Shown here one piece after another: positions 35,401 through 47,899 of a stretch of DNA of 64,000 nt; position 1 is the first letter of the stretch; each line of letters starts with the position of its first letter. The stretch is taken from positions 86,078,112 to 86,142,111 of the forward strand of contig CM068380.1 of the NCBI GenBank assembly GCA_034770075.1, given 5' to 3'. The position numbers were made by a program, and so were the translations under genes. Below the pieces are notes generated by a model that searched no databases, was not told where the DNA came from, and saw nothing but the letters and a program-made list of their open reading frames with translations. The DNA comes from Aralia elata (lineage: Eukaryota; Streptophyta; Magnoliopsida; Apiales; Araliaceae).

Positions 35401-38400
35401 GTTGCATTATAAAAGAGGAATTATATGATGCACAACTCTACAACTTAAGGAACTAGTACTGACATTGCAGAATCATAGCAGTCAACTGGAACCATTTCCA
35501 AGGTTGAGTTTACCATGGCCAAAACAACATGACCAAGTCAAAGCACCTGTCTGAGGACCATTACCACAAAGCAATGTTCACAGAGACATTTAAGGAACGA
35601 GCCATATGTTGGTCTCTAACTTTTTAAACCTGAGGAATCAGGAAGGTAAGCAATGCTTTTGTAATTAATTTGCATACACAACAGACGGATTAATGCAATA
35701 TTAACATAACTCAATCAAATTGCAACATGGTTAGAATATTCATACAACAAACATGATCATGATAAACATACAAGAGAACAGATAATACAGGTCACATAAT
35801 GAAGATTGGAAGAATCGAATATGCCTATCACTTGTCTACCTTCAATGTGGCTAAAAGTTGTGTTGATTGCAGCAAGCCACTTTTCCCTCTCACCATTCAC
35901 CTTTTCTATAAGCATCCTCCTTTTATGGTCTTCCGTCAGTTTTGCTTCATGAGCCCGACCTTCAGCCTCAGCCATGGCCTTTACTCTTATAGTTTCCCGT
36001 TCGATTTCAGCTCTCTCTTTCTCAGTCTGTCGCTGCTGCGCTTGAATCTGCTCTTCAGTTGCTCGTCTTGCTTGTTCTTTCCGTATGGAGGACACCTCTT
36101 GCATCCTAACCAATTCCACATTATGGTGTCTCTGAGCTTCATGATCTGTCTGTAGACAGTGACGCAGACAATATCTTAAATTGTATTTCTATCCAGAACT
36201 TGTAATCGTTTCAGAAGTCAACAACTAAACACTCCTTAAGCATTTCCTATATTTTCCACCACAAAATTCAGGTCTTTAAAAAGTTTTTTCTACCAATGTT
36301 TCAATTTAGTAAAAGAATGATCATAAGCTACATAAATCAAAGGTCGAGAATTCTTACATTGGTAGTTTTATTTTTTGGGTTGAGTTCATTAAACAGAAAA
36401 CTTGTAAAATGAAGAATGGAAAAGTAGGCTAATAATGGCACCTGCATTCTTTTCCTAGCCAATTCATCTTCGTATCGCAGCATTTGTGCCTTAGCCTGCG
36501 ATTGTTGTTGTACTAGGTTCCTTTGATCTTCTGCCAGTTTTCGCTGCCTTTCCTGCATAGGGAATTTGTCAAATTAGGGTGGGAAAAATAACTAGAAAGT
36601 TGCAAAGAAACCAAAATAGTATTCAATAAGGTTGATCATGTCCGTTAGCTAATGGAAGGAGAAAAAATATGTATTATGCAAGTAGAGGGATAGTAATAAT
36701 GATGTATACTGAGTTATATACACACTTAGACAATGATGTTCCACCAATTCCTGAAGGTTGGATACTGAACGTGAATTATATACTTCTCATATTAACACAA
36801 CAGAAATATCAGATCAAGTATTAACACCAACTACGATTTTGCTGTCAGAGATGACCAATCAATGTATTTAAAAGCCATTAGCTATGAGCTTCACTAAACC
36901 TACAGAATGATTAACAGCGCAGGTCAAATCAATCATAAAAGAATCATTATTATAAGGTTGACCTTGTAACAACCCGGGTCAAATCCCGAGTCCAGAACAA
37001 ATCTTGGGTCAAATCCCAAATCCGAATCGAATCAAATCCATCCAAACAAAGCCTCAAATTACTGGCCCAATAGTATCTTCTTGGTTCATCTTAGCCCACC
37101 ACAGGCTCACCCAAAAGGTCATGACTGAAGGTACTATTGATAATAACTCAATTCCTTATATATAGACAAACTTTTCCCTTATCTTTCTGGGGTGTTATAA
37201 ACTCCCCCACTTAAATTTCTGACGTCCCCGTCAGAACTGATCACACACACGGTCCACAGATCTTTGCCTCTCTAGCTATTGTGGGATAATACCAACTAGC
37301 TTCGTGTCCCCACCTCCGGACCTCCTTCTCTCCATTGTGGGATAATACCACCAGCCTTCGTGTCCCCACCTCCGGCAACTCGATCGGATGACCCGACCCG
37401 AGCTTTCGAGAGTCGGCTCTGATACCATATGTAACAACCCGGGTCAAATCCCGAGTCCAGAACAAATCTTGGGTCAAATCCCAAGTCCGAATCGAATCAA
37501 ATCCATCCAAACAAAGCCTCAAATTACTGGCCCAATAGTATCTTCTTGGGTCATCTTAGCCCACCACAGGCTCACCCAAAAGGTCATGACTGAAGGTACT
37601 ATTGATAGTAACTCAATTCCTTATATATAGACAAACTTTTCCCTTATCTTTCGATGTGGGACTGGGGTGTTACAGACCTACTTCAGAAATGTGAAGGATT
37701 AGTAGAAAAATTGGCCTTATATGTCACTAGATTCCTTCACCGACAATCTATCTATAAATAATTTAGAAACTAAAGTATAATTTAAAGGGTTAAACATATA
37801 TGACAATTGTTCAGCCTATCGCCATCCTCATCTTCATTTAAGAGCTTTTATTCTAATAAATTTAGTTGATAAGTTAATATATGGTTGTCCTTTAAAAAAA
37901 ACTGTATTTTCTAATTGGGCAAGTCTGATAAATTAATTAACGCCTACTACTACATAAATTAACAAATAAAAAAATTACTCTTAAATTAGAGAAATGGAAT
38001 TTTTTAAGGACTGTTATTTGGAAAGTAAGAGAATTTCATCCATGGAAACGGAATAATAATAACATACTCACAATATCAGCATGAGACTGAAGGGCTTCGT
38101 GATGAATCTTCTCAGCCGCCAACTCAGCAAGACGACTCTGCTCCTGTTTTCTCATTACTTCAAACACCTGATATAAAAAGAAAACCAGCGTTAAGGTTCT
38201 GTTCGTTTGAATGAAAATAATTTCCAGGAGAGTGAATTAACCTGTTTGGAGTAAGGAGAACTGTTAATTTCTCTGAGGGCTTTAGCACCTCTCTCTAACG
38301 ATTCGGGATCGAAACCGCCTTTTGATTCTTCGACGTCGGACTTAGGCTCTGAATTTGAAGGTTCCTTTGGTGGCGTCTGAGAGGGAGAAGAGAAGGGAGA

Positions 38401-38502
38401 GAATCGAAAAGGAGCGTCGGCGTACGCGCGATTAGAGAACGTGGAGAAAGAAGCAGTTGCGGCAGCCATTGCTGCCAAGGAAGATAGCTTAGAAGCAGCC
38501 AT
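32487..38502 (-). CDS. ATAD3-type mitochondrial AAA+ ATPase (eight exons)
   Basis: Exons on the minus strand are 38502-38242, 38167-38072, 36552-36442, 36149-35840, 35252-35162, 34613-34283, 33917-33769 and 32997-32487. Every junction is GT/AG and in frame, giving 619 residues. The ATG at 38502 opens MAASKLSSLAAMAAATA, an Ala/Ser-rich presequence suited to mitochondria. A long charged coiled coil spans ~90-245 (EEQIQAQQRQTEKERAEIER). A membrane segment lies at ~272-287 (LIMTVGGATALAAGVY). The AAA+ domain has Walker A GPPGTGKT at 383-390, Walker B LLLFIDEAD ending at 445, sensor ATNRP at 483-487 and arginine finger Arg497 in ITDRIDEV. Order and length match ATAD3, an inner-membrane ATPase linked to nucleoid and membrane organisation. 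Intron 2 carries a complete TRIM retroelement in the same orientation. The identification is secure; the paralogue is not. Confidence 0.96.
37260..37380. repeat. ~60-bp duplication inside the TRIM interior
   Basis: The blocks ATTGTGGGATAATACCA and CTTCGTGTCCCCACCTCCGG each occur twice in tandem. This makes up half of the 230-bp interior. Confidence 0.85.
37415..37427 (-). other. Primer binding site of the TRIM (tRNA-iMet)
   Basis: TGGTATCAGAGCC on the minus strand, two bases after the 5' LTR. It matches the standard plant initiator tRNA-Met primer site. Confidence 0.92.
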
Positions 38503-38800
38503 TAATGGAGATTTCGTCAACGGGAATTCAAATCGAACATTGAAACGGAGACAGAGGGGTGTAAGCTCAGGGCGCGAGCATAAACCTTATTCCGTGTTTG
38601 ATGTTAGGGTTTAACGATCGGTTAGGTAGACAACTGAATGAATGCAGAATGAATACATGGACCAAATATGGGATTAATTTACTTTCTTTATCTCCACGAA
38701 GACACGTTCGGGCTTGGACTTGGGCTTTTGTTGTATTTTTTGTTTGGGCCTGGATCAAACAATGATTGTGACCACCGTTTTATTAGCCCAAACAAATAAA
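38503..38800 (-). promoter_or_regulatory. ATAD3 promoter: telo-box and site II motifs
   Basis: A telo-box AAACCCTAA (minus strand) lies at 38604-38612, about 100 bp upstream of the start codon. TGGGCC/T site II elements lie at 38721-38726 and 38745-38750, and one in the other orientation at 38785-38790. This combination is typical of plant nuclear genes for mitochondrial, ribosomal and growth-related proteins, and it fits the encoded product. Confidence 0.65.
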
Positions 38801-39547
38801 AGTTGTAAAAATGTACGCTCTCTTTCCTCAAAAGGATGAAAAGTATAAATTTTACACATATTAAGAAAAATTAAAAAATTAAATAAAAATTAAATAAAGT
38901 TTTAAATTTATCCTTAGCGGTTCTACAAGATTCATAAAGTGATGAATAATTTTATTTTTTTATACTAATGGACTCTACTAAATAAAATAATTACGTTTCA
39001 CTTTATGTACTTTATTTTTATCTCATTTTATGGGGAACAAAAATAATTATACCTTTAGTCATTCAAGACGGGAGGAGTAATCATAGAACTAAAATAATTT
39101 AAAAAGAGAATGAAATTACTAAAAAAATTCAAAACAAATTATAGAACTTCTTTACTCTCTATTTCTTTCTTTTCTACATCTTATAGCCGAATGATGGAAG
39201 GATATGGGTCAAAACATATCACACATATATTTTCATAGTCATGTTTATTTGTAAAAAAATATGTTTAGAATTGAACTATTTATCTTAATTTAATATTTTT
39301 TAAAATTTATTTAATCTTTTGACAAAGAACTATTTGTTTCTTAATATAGGACTATTAATCTCATAAATTTAACAGATAAATTACAAGATAATGTAAAATT
39401 TATATACCCATCTCTTTTAGCTCAACTATCGCTCATTTTTACTGTGTTAGCTTTCTCACGTAAATCTCTCTCGTCAAATCTTCATTTCCGAATTACACAA
39501 TCAAAAATTTATGACAACTAAATGTACATGGATATATATATATATAT
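38801..39547. other. Intergenic DNA with a probable MITE
   Basis: A pair of weak inverted termini (CTCTCTTTCCTCAAAAGGAT near 38818 and TCAAGACGGGAGGAG near 39063) suggests a ~260-bp Stowaway-like MITE. The rest is AT-rich with no coding signal. Confidence 0.4.
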
Positions 39548-40403
39548 GAGGTATGATCCACAGAAAACGTTAGTTATGGGCACTGTTTCATCAAACTGTG
39601 ATCCAACCGTCCAAAATAAGATCCAAGGGTTGGGCGTGGACACGGCCGCTACTCCCTCTAGCGGCCAGCCAAATTTTTCATGTTGGTCGCTACTCCCTCA
39701 GGCTGCCAGTCAAAACGTGGTCGTTTTGACTAGCTGCTAGAGGGAGTAGCGACCAACATGAAAGTTCGTAGAAATATTTGGTCTTCTGTTCAGGACAAAA
39801 GTCTAAAATACCCTCACTTTAGTTAGATTTAAATATTTTTAATATATAAAATATTTAGAGTTTAAATTTTAAACAATCAAATTATCACAATAATTCACAA
39901 TGTTAAATTATATTACATAAAAAATTATATTACAAATATTTTATAGAAATAAATACATTGATATATTTGACAATTTATACAAATAAATACGTTAACTAGT
40001 TTCTATGTATTTATTTGTATAAATTGTCAAATATATTCAATGTATTTATTTATATAAAATATTTGTAATATAATTTCTTATTTAATATAATTTAACATTG
40101 TGAATTATTATGATAATTTGATTGTTTAAAATTTAAACTCCAAATATTTTATACATTAAACTATTTAAATCTAACTAAGGTGAGTGTATTTTAGACTTTT
40201 GTCATGAGCAGAAGACCAAATATTTCTACGACCTTTTATGTTGGCCGCTACTCCCTCTAGCGGCCAGTCAAAACGCGACCGTTTTGACTGGCCGCTAGAG
40301 AGAGTAACGGCCAAGCCCCAGCCAACCCTTAGATCTTCCATTGGACGGCAGGAGATGAGTTAGCTGAAATAATGTCCATAGCTAACGCGCGCTATGGATC
40401 AGT

Positions 40404-40405
<2 letters not shown>
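39548..40405. mobile_element. Long palindromic element inserted in a TA microsatellite
   Basis: The outer inverted ends are GGTATGATCCACAGAAAACG on the left and CGCTATGGATCAGTCC on the right. A TA run adjoins both sides (39531-39546 and 40406-40441). Arms of ~400 bp are inverted around a centre near 40000, sharing AGGGTTGG, GGTCTTCTG..CAxGACAAAAGTCTAAAATA and AAATAAATACATTGATATAT. Within each arm is a smaller hairpin built from GCCGCTACTCCCTCTAGCGG. The right one contains CTAGCGGCCAGTCAAAACG, a 4-base loop and its exact complement (40257-40298). Non-coding. This resembles the TA-targeting non-autonomous elements described in rice as Micron; that link is by analogy only. Confidence 0.75.
40257..40298. 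repeat. Perfect 19-bp-arm hairpin in the palindromic element
   Basis: CTAGCGGCCAGTCAAAACG, the loop CGAC, then the exact complement. It is flanked by further complementary AG/CT bases. A mutated version lies in the other arm near 39690-39745. Confidence 0.85.
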
Positions 40406-40441
<36 letters not shown>

Positions 40442-40445
<4 letters not shown>

Positions 40446-42442
40446 TTGATTTGAAAACAAATTGATCTCTCTCAAACTCATATAGCTACGATATGCAACA
40501 TGATCCTAAAAAGCCTTTTAAATTCACTTTGTTTAAAGAAGCTCAAAGTCACTATTCTTATTTTTATTGATAACAATAATAATACTAAAATGATATAAAA
40601 TAAGATTAATATTACATACTCCTTCCATCCTTAAAAGGATGATTTAAGTGATAAAAAATAGTGTCCTTAAAAAATAACAAAAGTACTACATCAATTTTTA
40701 CTTGAACAAAATTACCTTAACTTACTATCATATTTTACTTACCTTAATAGTTAACCAGTCACATTACTAATTCTCTCTTTACTCAAAACCAAATTAAATA
40801 TATTACAACTCATCACATTACTCGGGGACAAGAGTAGATTGAAAAAAAATACACTCTCTCTTATTTTTTTACTATTTTAATTTGTGTAAATATTATACTT
40901 CTGTCATTAATTTTTTTACTATTTAAATTTGTGTAAAAATTATACTTCCATCGTCATTTTGATAAAAGAGAGAGTACTTATTAATCACAGAGGAACAGTT
41001 CAAGTATTTATCCAAAGGGGGCATTTGTTGTTGAAACTTGAAAGAAGCATTAATTAGCAGCATCTAAGGACCCATTTACAGACCGCAGAAAAGGAGCATG
41101 ACACCCAACATAACTCCACGACCACACATGCAAATTAATGTATGGTTTACAAGCGCAACGCGTCGTTTAAGACACTTGAAACACTTCCTCCCCCTCCCCC
41201 CAAAAAAAATTTAAAGAAAATTAAAAAAATTAGACCTACTTTTTATTTTGCCACAATTCTATCAGTTACACAGCCTATATTTGTTCTATATTTACTATTA
41301 ATTGTTACGGTGACAAAAAAAATTTATAAAAAAAAATTAAGTTATGATGTGATAAAATGTAATTAGTTAATGATCATATCATTAACGATAACAATCAATT
41401 ATGAGTGGGTCTAGTGATAACAACCAATTATATCATTTTGTATTCATCTTTTGTAATTATTTATTATCAGCAAAGCACTATTGATATTGATGATATGATA
41501 AATGTTAAATTTAATATCAAAAATTTCAAATAATCTCACATAAATTAAAGAAAAACGGAAAGTAAAAGACACAAAATATACTCAAGTTCAATAAATTGTG
41601 AAAATATACTCACACACCAAATATTGTTCAACAAACTATATAAATTAGATATATATTTTCATATTGAACCATAAAATACTATAATAATACCCAATTTGCC
41701 CTATAATAATACCATTTTCCTAAGTGTAGACTCATATCCATATTCGCATTCGTATTCGACAGATATATAATATAAAATATCAAACGGATAATATTCGAAT
41801 ATGAATATTATCTGTATTTATTTTGTTCAGTATAATATTGATAATTGATAAATATATCAAATATTCGTATATCCGTATCTGTATCCACATCCGTTCAAAA
41901 TAAAATTTTAAAATTTTTAATTTATTTTTTAATAATACTTATACAATGTTAAATTAATAACAAAAAAAATATTCACTTAACCAACTAATAATTAGAAATG
42001 ATGTATAATCAACTAAATAAAATAATAAAACTAGATATAATACTCATATATAATATTTTTTTATACCTTATATCATAAAATAGTCATAAAAGATGTATAA
42101 TCAATTGATGTTAACACTTTCATATGTTGTATATCAATATTAAATGAGAGATTTATACATACATTATGAATAGTCATTAGTTCAGTCGGCACATAGACAT
42201 ATTAATTCATACTTTTTTTCTTTTATCCATAGATGGTAAAGATTTTTCTTAAAAAAATCTTAGTAAGACACCATCTTTTATTGTATAAATGCAATTTTTT
42301 TATAAAAAAACAAACTAATGGAAATATAGAAATAACATAAATAACATTAATAAATAAATTCTTTTTAACCCTAGATCTTCAATACATATTAAAAATATGC
42401 ATATAGCTGATGTATCCATATCCAATTAACGGATACAAATAT
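40442..42442. other. AT-rich intergenic DNA with decayed repeats
   Basis: No gene is supported. The region 41700-42447 is rich in CGTATTCG/CGGATA words like those flanking the second solo LTR on its right (45380-45530), suggesting an older repeat into which the LTR inserted. A weak MITE-like pair (TACTCCTTCCATCC near 40619, GAGAGAGTACT near 40968) is uncertain. Confidence 0.4.
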
Positions 42443-43021
42443 GTATATGTGACGCCCCCAAAATAGGTCCACACAACCCATTTTGAGTCACCAATAACAT
42501 TCCACAAAATACAAATACAAATACGAATTTTCCCATTTACAACTAATAAGTGTCGTGCAAAATACGACAACACACATACTGTGACTTCCCATACCAATAT
42601 CGTACCATTGGTACCACAGTATCCAAACCCAAATTATTACAATGCCATAAAAAGACGGCAACACATGCTTTAAGTCTCCAGTACAATTATTATTAAACTA
42701 TGTCATAACTTGATGAGGACAACCACTAACTCGGACCATCACTCCACTCTCCGGCTAGTCCCAGCTACATTTTTCTTTCCTGAGAATGGGACAAAACTGA
42801 AAAGGGTGAGCTCAAATAGCCCAGTAAGAAATATCATGACTAAGATAATGAAGAATAAAAATTATCTTTAGTCTTCAACAATAATAAATCAGAGATTTAA
42901 AGATATTATATTTGTTCAACAACAACAACTGCAGCGGAACGAACAATCCATTAGAAGAGTCAAGTAGATTATAATATCTACTATCTTCTACAAGTTAAAA
43001 GATCACCACCAATATTATGCC

Positions 43022-43153
43022 CCTGTAACACCAATCAATAATTCATGTTCAACAGCCTCTCTTTGCACTACGTGCCAAAGATATTTATTTGTAACACCAA
43101 TCAACAGTTTCAACAGCCTCTCTTTGCACTACGTGCCAAAGATATTTATTTGT
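43022..43153. repeat. ~65-bp tandem repeat inside LTR copy 2
   Basis: Two copies of the unit seen three times in copy 1 (GTAACACCAATCAACAGTTT, CTTTGCACTACGTGCC). Confidence 0.85.
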
Positions 43154-43734
43154 AACATCACCGGTTATGATCGTGCCAAACGTCAGTTCATCTTTGCACT
43201 ACGGGCCAAAGATGACTTTCACCATACGCCTTTGTTTGTAACACCAAAAGTCATGATTATACCAATACACAGTTTGGTCAAAATCATGTCACGCCAGTTC
43301 ATCTTTGCACTACGGGCCAAAGAGAACTATCATCACAATTTAAGTATGAGGATGAGGATGATGACAATGATACAGTGAGATTAAGGATAAGAAAAGCTTT
43401 ATAATTTAATCAGTATCAAAGATTGACCAAATTGCCAACACGATGACTAAATTGTGGAGTCAAATTCAAGAATGATATTCAAGAAATAAGTTCAGAATTC
43501 AACTATAACGTATAAAACGAAATAGAAAGATTCAGGTGAAAACATATTAGATGAAGCACAAACTATTAAGCTACTAATTTTCAGGGATTTTCACCATTTA
43601 AAAATAAGGTTTTGGAAACAAACAAAGATTTCTTATCTTAAATGGAGAAATGTGAAAGAAAAAGATATCCCGTAAAGAGTACAAAAGAAATGATACGTTA
43701 TACGAGTATAACAGAATATATGAAACTGCAAATG

Positions 43735-44085
43735 GATTTTCACCCGTCATGCGATAATTCACGTAGACATGTTATTTCCACAAAAGATTAATAAGTAATG
43801 AATACGACGGGTTATTCACCAGGTATGCGTCAATCCGCACGAACAGGTTATACCCACAGATTAATAAGGAATGAATAAAAAGGGTTATTCACCAGGTACG
43901 ACACTCGTACATACAGGTTATCCCCACAGAATAATAAGGAATGAATACAAAGGGTATTCACCAGGTACGACACTCGTACATACAGGTTATTCCCACAGAA
44001 TAATAAGGAATGAATACAAAAGGATATTCACCAGGCATGCGTCATACCGCACGGACAGGTTATCCCCACAAATTAATATAGAACG
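43735..44085. repeat. ~70-bp tandem repeat inside LTR copy 2
   Basis: About five units with GTTATTCACCAGGTACGAC and CACAGAATAATAAGGAATGA. The unit order differs slightly from copy 1, which points to independent homogenisation. Confidence 0.8.
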
Positions 44086-44439
44086 AATAACAACATTTAT
44101 GAGTATAATATCACTTACGAACATGAAAGCAAATGATATTATATATGAGTATGAAAGAAATGATATTCCCTACCTTAGTTAACAAGTGACTGGATGTTAC
44201 TTTCTATGAAGTTTACTAACTTCGGATAATACTAGTATTCTCACAAATACTCACAATAGCCTAGCACACTAAGAGAACTCAAGAAATTTAGAAAGAGAGA
44301 TGAAGTATAGGCAATGAAGGTGTGAAATTTTTTTAAGCAAACTCTCCCTATTTATAGGAAAATCAAGGTGAGGGCATTTTGGTCTTTTCCCCAACTTTTC
44401 TTGGTTTATTACTCTTATACCCTTGGCATATTCTTTTAA

Positions 44440-44515
44440 TATCATCCATCCATTTTTTCTTCCATTTATATCATCCATCCATTTTTTCTTCCATTTATAT
44501 CATCCATCCATTTTT
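44440..44515. repeat. 29-bp minisatellite, ~3 copies, in LTR copy 2
   Basis: The same 29-bp unit as 9440-9640, but only two full units and one partial. Confidence 0.88.
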
Positions 44516-45379
44516 TCAAAAAGATTAATCCATTATCAAAAGATAATTCCATTATCAAAAAGATAAAACCATTATAAAAAAAATAACTCCATTATCACAA
44601 TAATTCCTTTTTCTGTATTATTGAGTTAAATGTATTAATATCACAGATAGCATATACTCGCAATACTGACAACTAGATTATTCCCAGGAAAGAGGGGGTC
44701 TTTCGTATAAACGACGTGCGATTAAATAACCCCTTTTCTCGACATAATTTCTAGATATTGACAACAATGTTAACTAATCTAATAATTTCAAATAATACGA
44801 GTTACTGTGTCGTGACAAATAATAAAAATATTATGCAGATGCTACTGTAACAATTATTAAATCAAGATATTGTGCAATTGTTACATTATCAATTATTGAA
44901 TCAATAATATAAAACACTGTGCGACACCGTGTGCTACTGTAGAATACCGTGTGATACTGTTTTTTTATCACCGGGTATTTCAACAGTTATCGGTTAAAGT
45001 TTTGCCGCCAATTTCTATCACTTTCTATATCCGACAGAAGGAATATTCCCCGATATACTAGTTTGACTTTTTGTATAAATGAATAGTATATTCGTATGAA
45101 TAGTACTTTCGTATTTATACCGTATAATTTTTGTATCCAGCTTATATAAACGTTATGACGTAATTCGAAGATCGAAGAAAATGTAAAAGCGTTTTAGCGT
45201 AAATAGTACCCCGTGAATAGTGATCGCGTGAATAGTGATTTAGCGTTATTACTAGACATCTCAATTATCACATTTCACTATTAACTTTATCATTATCGAT
45301 TTAACACCTTTCTGTTTAAAATAATAATAAGAAGAAAATTAAATTCTATTTATTAAAATTTTCGGGGTCTTACAGTATA

Positions 45380-46983
45380 TAGTTGTATCTATATCCGCTT
45401 TGTATGAGTATGAATACGGATAATAATCGTTTTAATACGGATACAGATAATAAGAGTTTTGACACAAATACAAATACAAAATTTTAAAGTGAATATCGAA
45501 TATTTCGGACTTCATTTACAACTTTACCTATGTGCTATTTATTTTATACAAGTAATTTGTTTCTAATAAGAAACGGGAGATCACTGTAGGACTCCATCTC
45601 AAGAACTCGGGTTCAAGCGTACAAGTAGCGGGTGATCACTGTAGGACTATCTAAAGGACTTGGATTCAAGCGTACAAATAACATCACTGAAATACTAACT
45701 GTATAAAATATCATAATAACACTTTCCTATCCTCCTACTGGTATAAAATGATAATACGTTACGTAATATGAATATTTAAAAAAAAAGTAAAGATGAAAGT
45801 AAAAAATTATTTATAAAAATTGTTCTTTTTAAAATATATATCTAATTTTAAAACAACGAGAATAATAGTTCGGAAATGAAAAGTCATTAGACATGTGTGA
45901 CGACCCGTTTCTTTTTTGGTCAAATTATTTGATCTGATGGGCAGGGCAGGGGAAGGTAGCGTACCACAGTCAACTTGTGCGTTGAGGTTTGTTTCCAAAC
46001 TTGCAAAGCTAAAAACTCAATAAAAAACAAGTGGCCAATTTCCATTTATTTGACCACAGCCGGTGATCTGGTCTATAGATCATTGCTTATTGACTTTGAC
46101 TAGGTGTGGTAGCAGGAACCAAATACTAAATGAAGACTATAGAACGAGCATATTTGTTGGAAAAGTATAGACTCCCAAACCAAAGTATTCTTTTCTGGTC
46201 CAAAAATAAAAAATAAAAAAAATGAGAGAATGATTTGAAGAAAATCCTAAATTATTGCGCGTTGACTTTTTTTTGTAAATAAGATTATAAAGATTTGTCT
46301 GGTACAAACTTAAATACCATCTTTTGTCATTCTTTTTTTCAATTTTTTGTTTTGTGGTACATATTTTTGACACTCAAAAAATACATTTAAAAATAATATT
46401 TTAAAAATTGTAATTCAAAATTTAGTATAATTTTTAAAGATTTTGATTTTTTGAAATAAGTTTACGAAATCTAAAAATTGAAAATTGATTTCATTCAAGT
46501 TTTACAAGTAATAGATATTGTAATTTGTAGTCCCACAATTAAGAACATAGAAGACTCACAATGAAAAAGAAAAAAGAAGAAGAAAAAAGTCCCACAATTA
46601 AGATAACATACAAACTCATGAAAATAATAAATGAATAAAAATTAAACTTAATTATCACAAAATTTCAATATTAACTATGAGACTAAAATTTTATTTTTAT
46701 ATGATTTTGGTCCATACAATTCAAAACCCTTAATTTTTTTCTAGATTCTCTACGTGCTATGGTGTTATTGGAGAGTGTAAAGCTTTAATTTTACATACCA
46801 TCCGTATATAATTTATTCTCATTTTTTAATGATTGTTAAGTGGATTTAAGTTAATACTCTTTCCATTTAATAATCTAGTTTTATTTATTAATATTAACAA
46901 TGTACTATTGTTTCATACTAAAATCTTTATGCTAGTTTATAATTTAAAATAAATAAAAAACAATTTTTTTTAAGAAAATAATA
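45380..46983. other. Intergenic DNA
   Basis: The first ~150 bp continue the CGGATA/GAATAT-rich repeat that flanks the LTR. At 45570-45690 a ~65-bp unit is duplicated (GATCACTGTAGGACT and GATTCAAGCGTACAA). No coding region is supported. Confidence 0.45.
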
Positions 46984-47241
46984 CTCCCTCCATTTCAAAC
47001 TAGAAGTCTATTTTTTATTCTTGAAAGTCAATTTGAGACATTTTTAAATATAAAATTAAGATAATTTATTAAAAATTATGAAACAATAAAATTTACAATG
47101 AATAATATTTTTAAAATACTTTATAATGGTTATTACCGTAAAGATTAAAAATAAATAAATTTACGTGAATTTTAAATTTTAAAATATTTTAAGTTAATTT
47201 TAAAAAATAAATAATAATTTTATAATATAGAACGCGGAGAG
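46984..47241. mobile_element. Stowaway-type MITE
   Basis: It begins CTCCCTCCATTTCAAACTAG and ends ATAGAACGCGGAGAG, with TA on both sides (46982-46983 and 47242-47243). Inner arms share AGTCAATTTGAGACATTTTT with its complement. It belongs to the same group as 11941 and 57417. Confidence 0.75.
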
Positions 47242-47243
47242 TA

Positions 47244-47899
47244 TAAACTAGTCTGGAAGTATCACTCTCATCCAAAACTTTTTAGTGGAGCTTAAAAAAT
47301 TGACGTGACATATTAAAAAGTGGATTGTCAAACACGAGAATACTCTGGGCTAGGGATATTTGCTAGTCATGGACCAAAGCTTTTCTGGTTGCGGGCTCTC
47401 ACCATCCGGCAAGTCACATCAAAATAACCCTCCATCGCTGTAGGTCCAGGTCCAGGTCCAAGTCCATGTTCCTTGTCGTAAGCTAAGTAGCTAAACCAAT
47501 AAAAATAAGGGAGAATTACATTTATTAGTACATTTTTAAAAAATATTACAACAAAAGTGCATACATAAAATATTTACAAAAGTAGTGCATCTTTAATTTT
47601 TAATTTACAAATTAGTGCATTGTTATTCCTTTAATTTAGTTAGATGATTTAATGGGTAGTTGGTTCCAAATTTCAAATTTCAAAATTCAAAATTTCAAAT
47701 TTCTTTATTCAAATCACTTTTGTTGCACCACTTTTTCCGCATTTTCTGGGCCACTTTGTGGAGTACCACTGTATATATATACACTTCATTAATTAATTAA
47801 TTAATTAATTAATGTTATATATATATATATACTATACACATGTATATGTAAATTAATTAATGTTTTACCTAAATTACTTTTTAAAAATAAAATTATTTT
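47244..47899. other. Intergenic DNA
   Basis: AT-rich, with an (ATTA)n run near 47787-47812 and a short (TA)n run next to it. No gene is supported. Confidence 0.45.

Larger units (their letters stand above)
36965..37674 (-). mobile_element. TRIM retroelement (710 bp) in ATAD3 intron 2
   Basis: Two direct LTRs, 36965-37199 and 37430-37674, flank a 230-bp interior. The element is bounded by the perfect 5-bp duplication GACCT (36960-36964 and 37675-37679). On the minus strand the LTR begins TGTAACACCCCAG and ends TTGTTACA. Two bases later comes the primer site TGGTATCAGAGCC (37415-37427), complementary to initiator tRNA-Met. A polypurine tract AAGTGGGGGAGT abuts the other LTR. The LTRs differ by about four substitutions and one 10-bp deletion in the 3' copy. 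There is no gag-pol. This is the full definition of a terminal-repeat retrotransposon in miniature. Its transcription sense is the same as the host gene. Confidence 0.95.
42448..45374 (-). mobile_element. Giant solo LTR, copy 2 (2,927 bp)
   Basis: It has the same ends as copy 1 (TGTGACGCCCCC..GGGGTCTTACA) and is flanked by the perfect 5-bp direct repeat GTATA (42443-42447 and 45375-45379). It is colinear with 7454-10592 over almost all its length. It has fewer minisatellite units, lacks the ~110-bp block present near 10150-10260 in copy 1, and has a different ~110-bp stretch near 42575-42700. No internal retroelement sequence adjoins it, so it is also solo. Orientation is the same as copy 1. 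Confidence 0.85.

Noticed and set aside
36941..37680. Cassandra-type TRIM (LTR with 5S rRNA)
   Set aside because: The LTRs of this element contain no recognisable 5S rRNA promoter boxes, so only the general TRIM class is supported.
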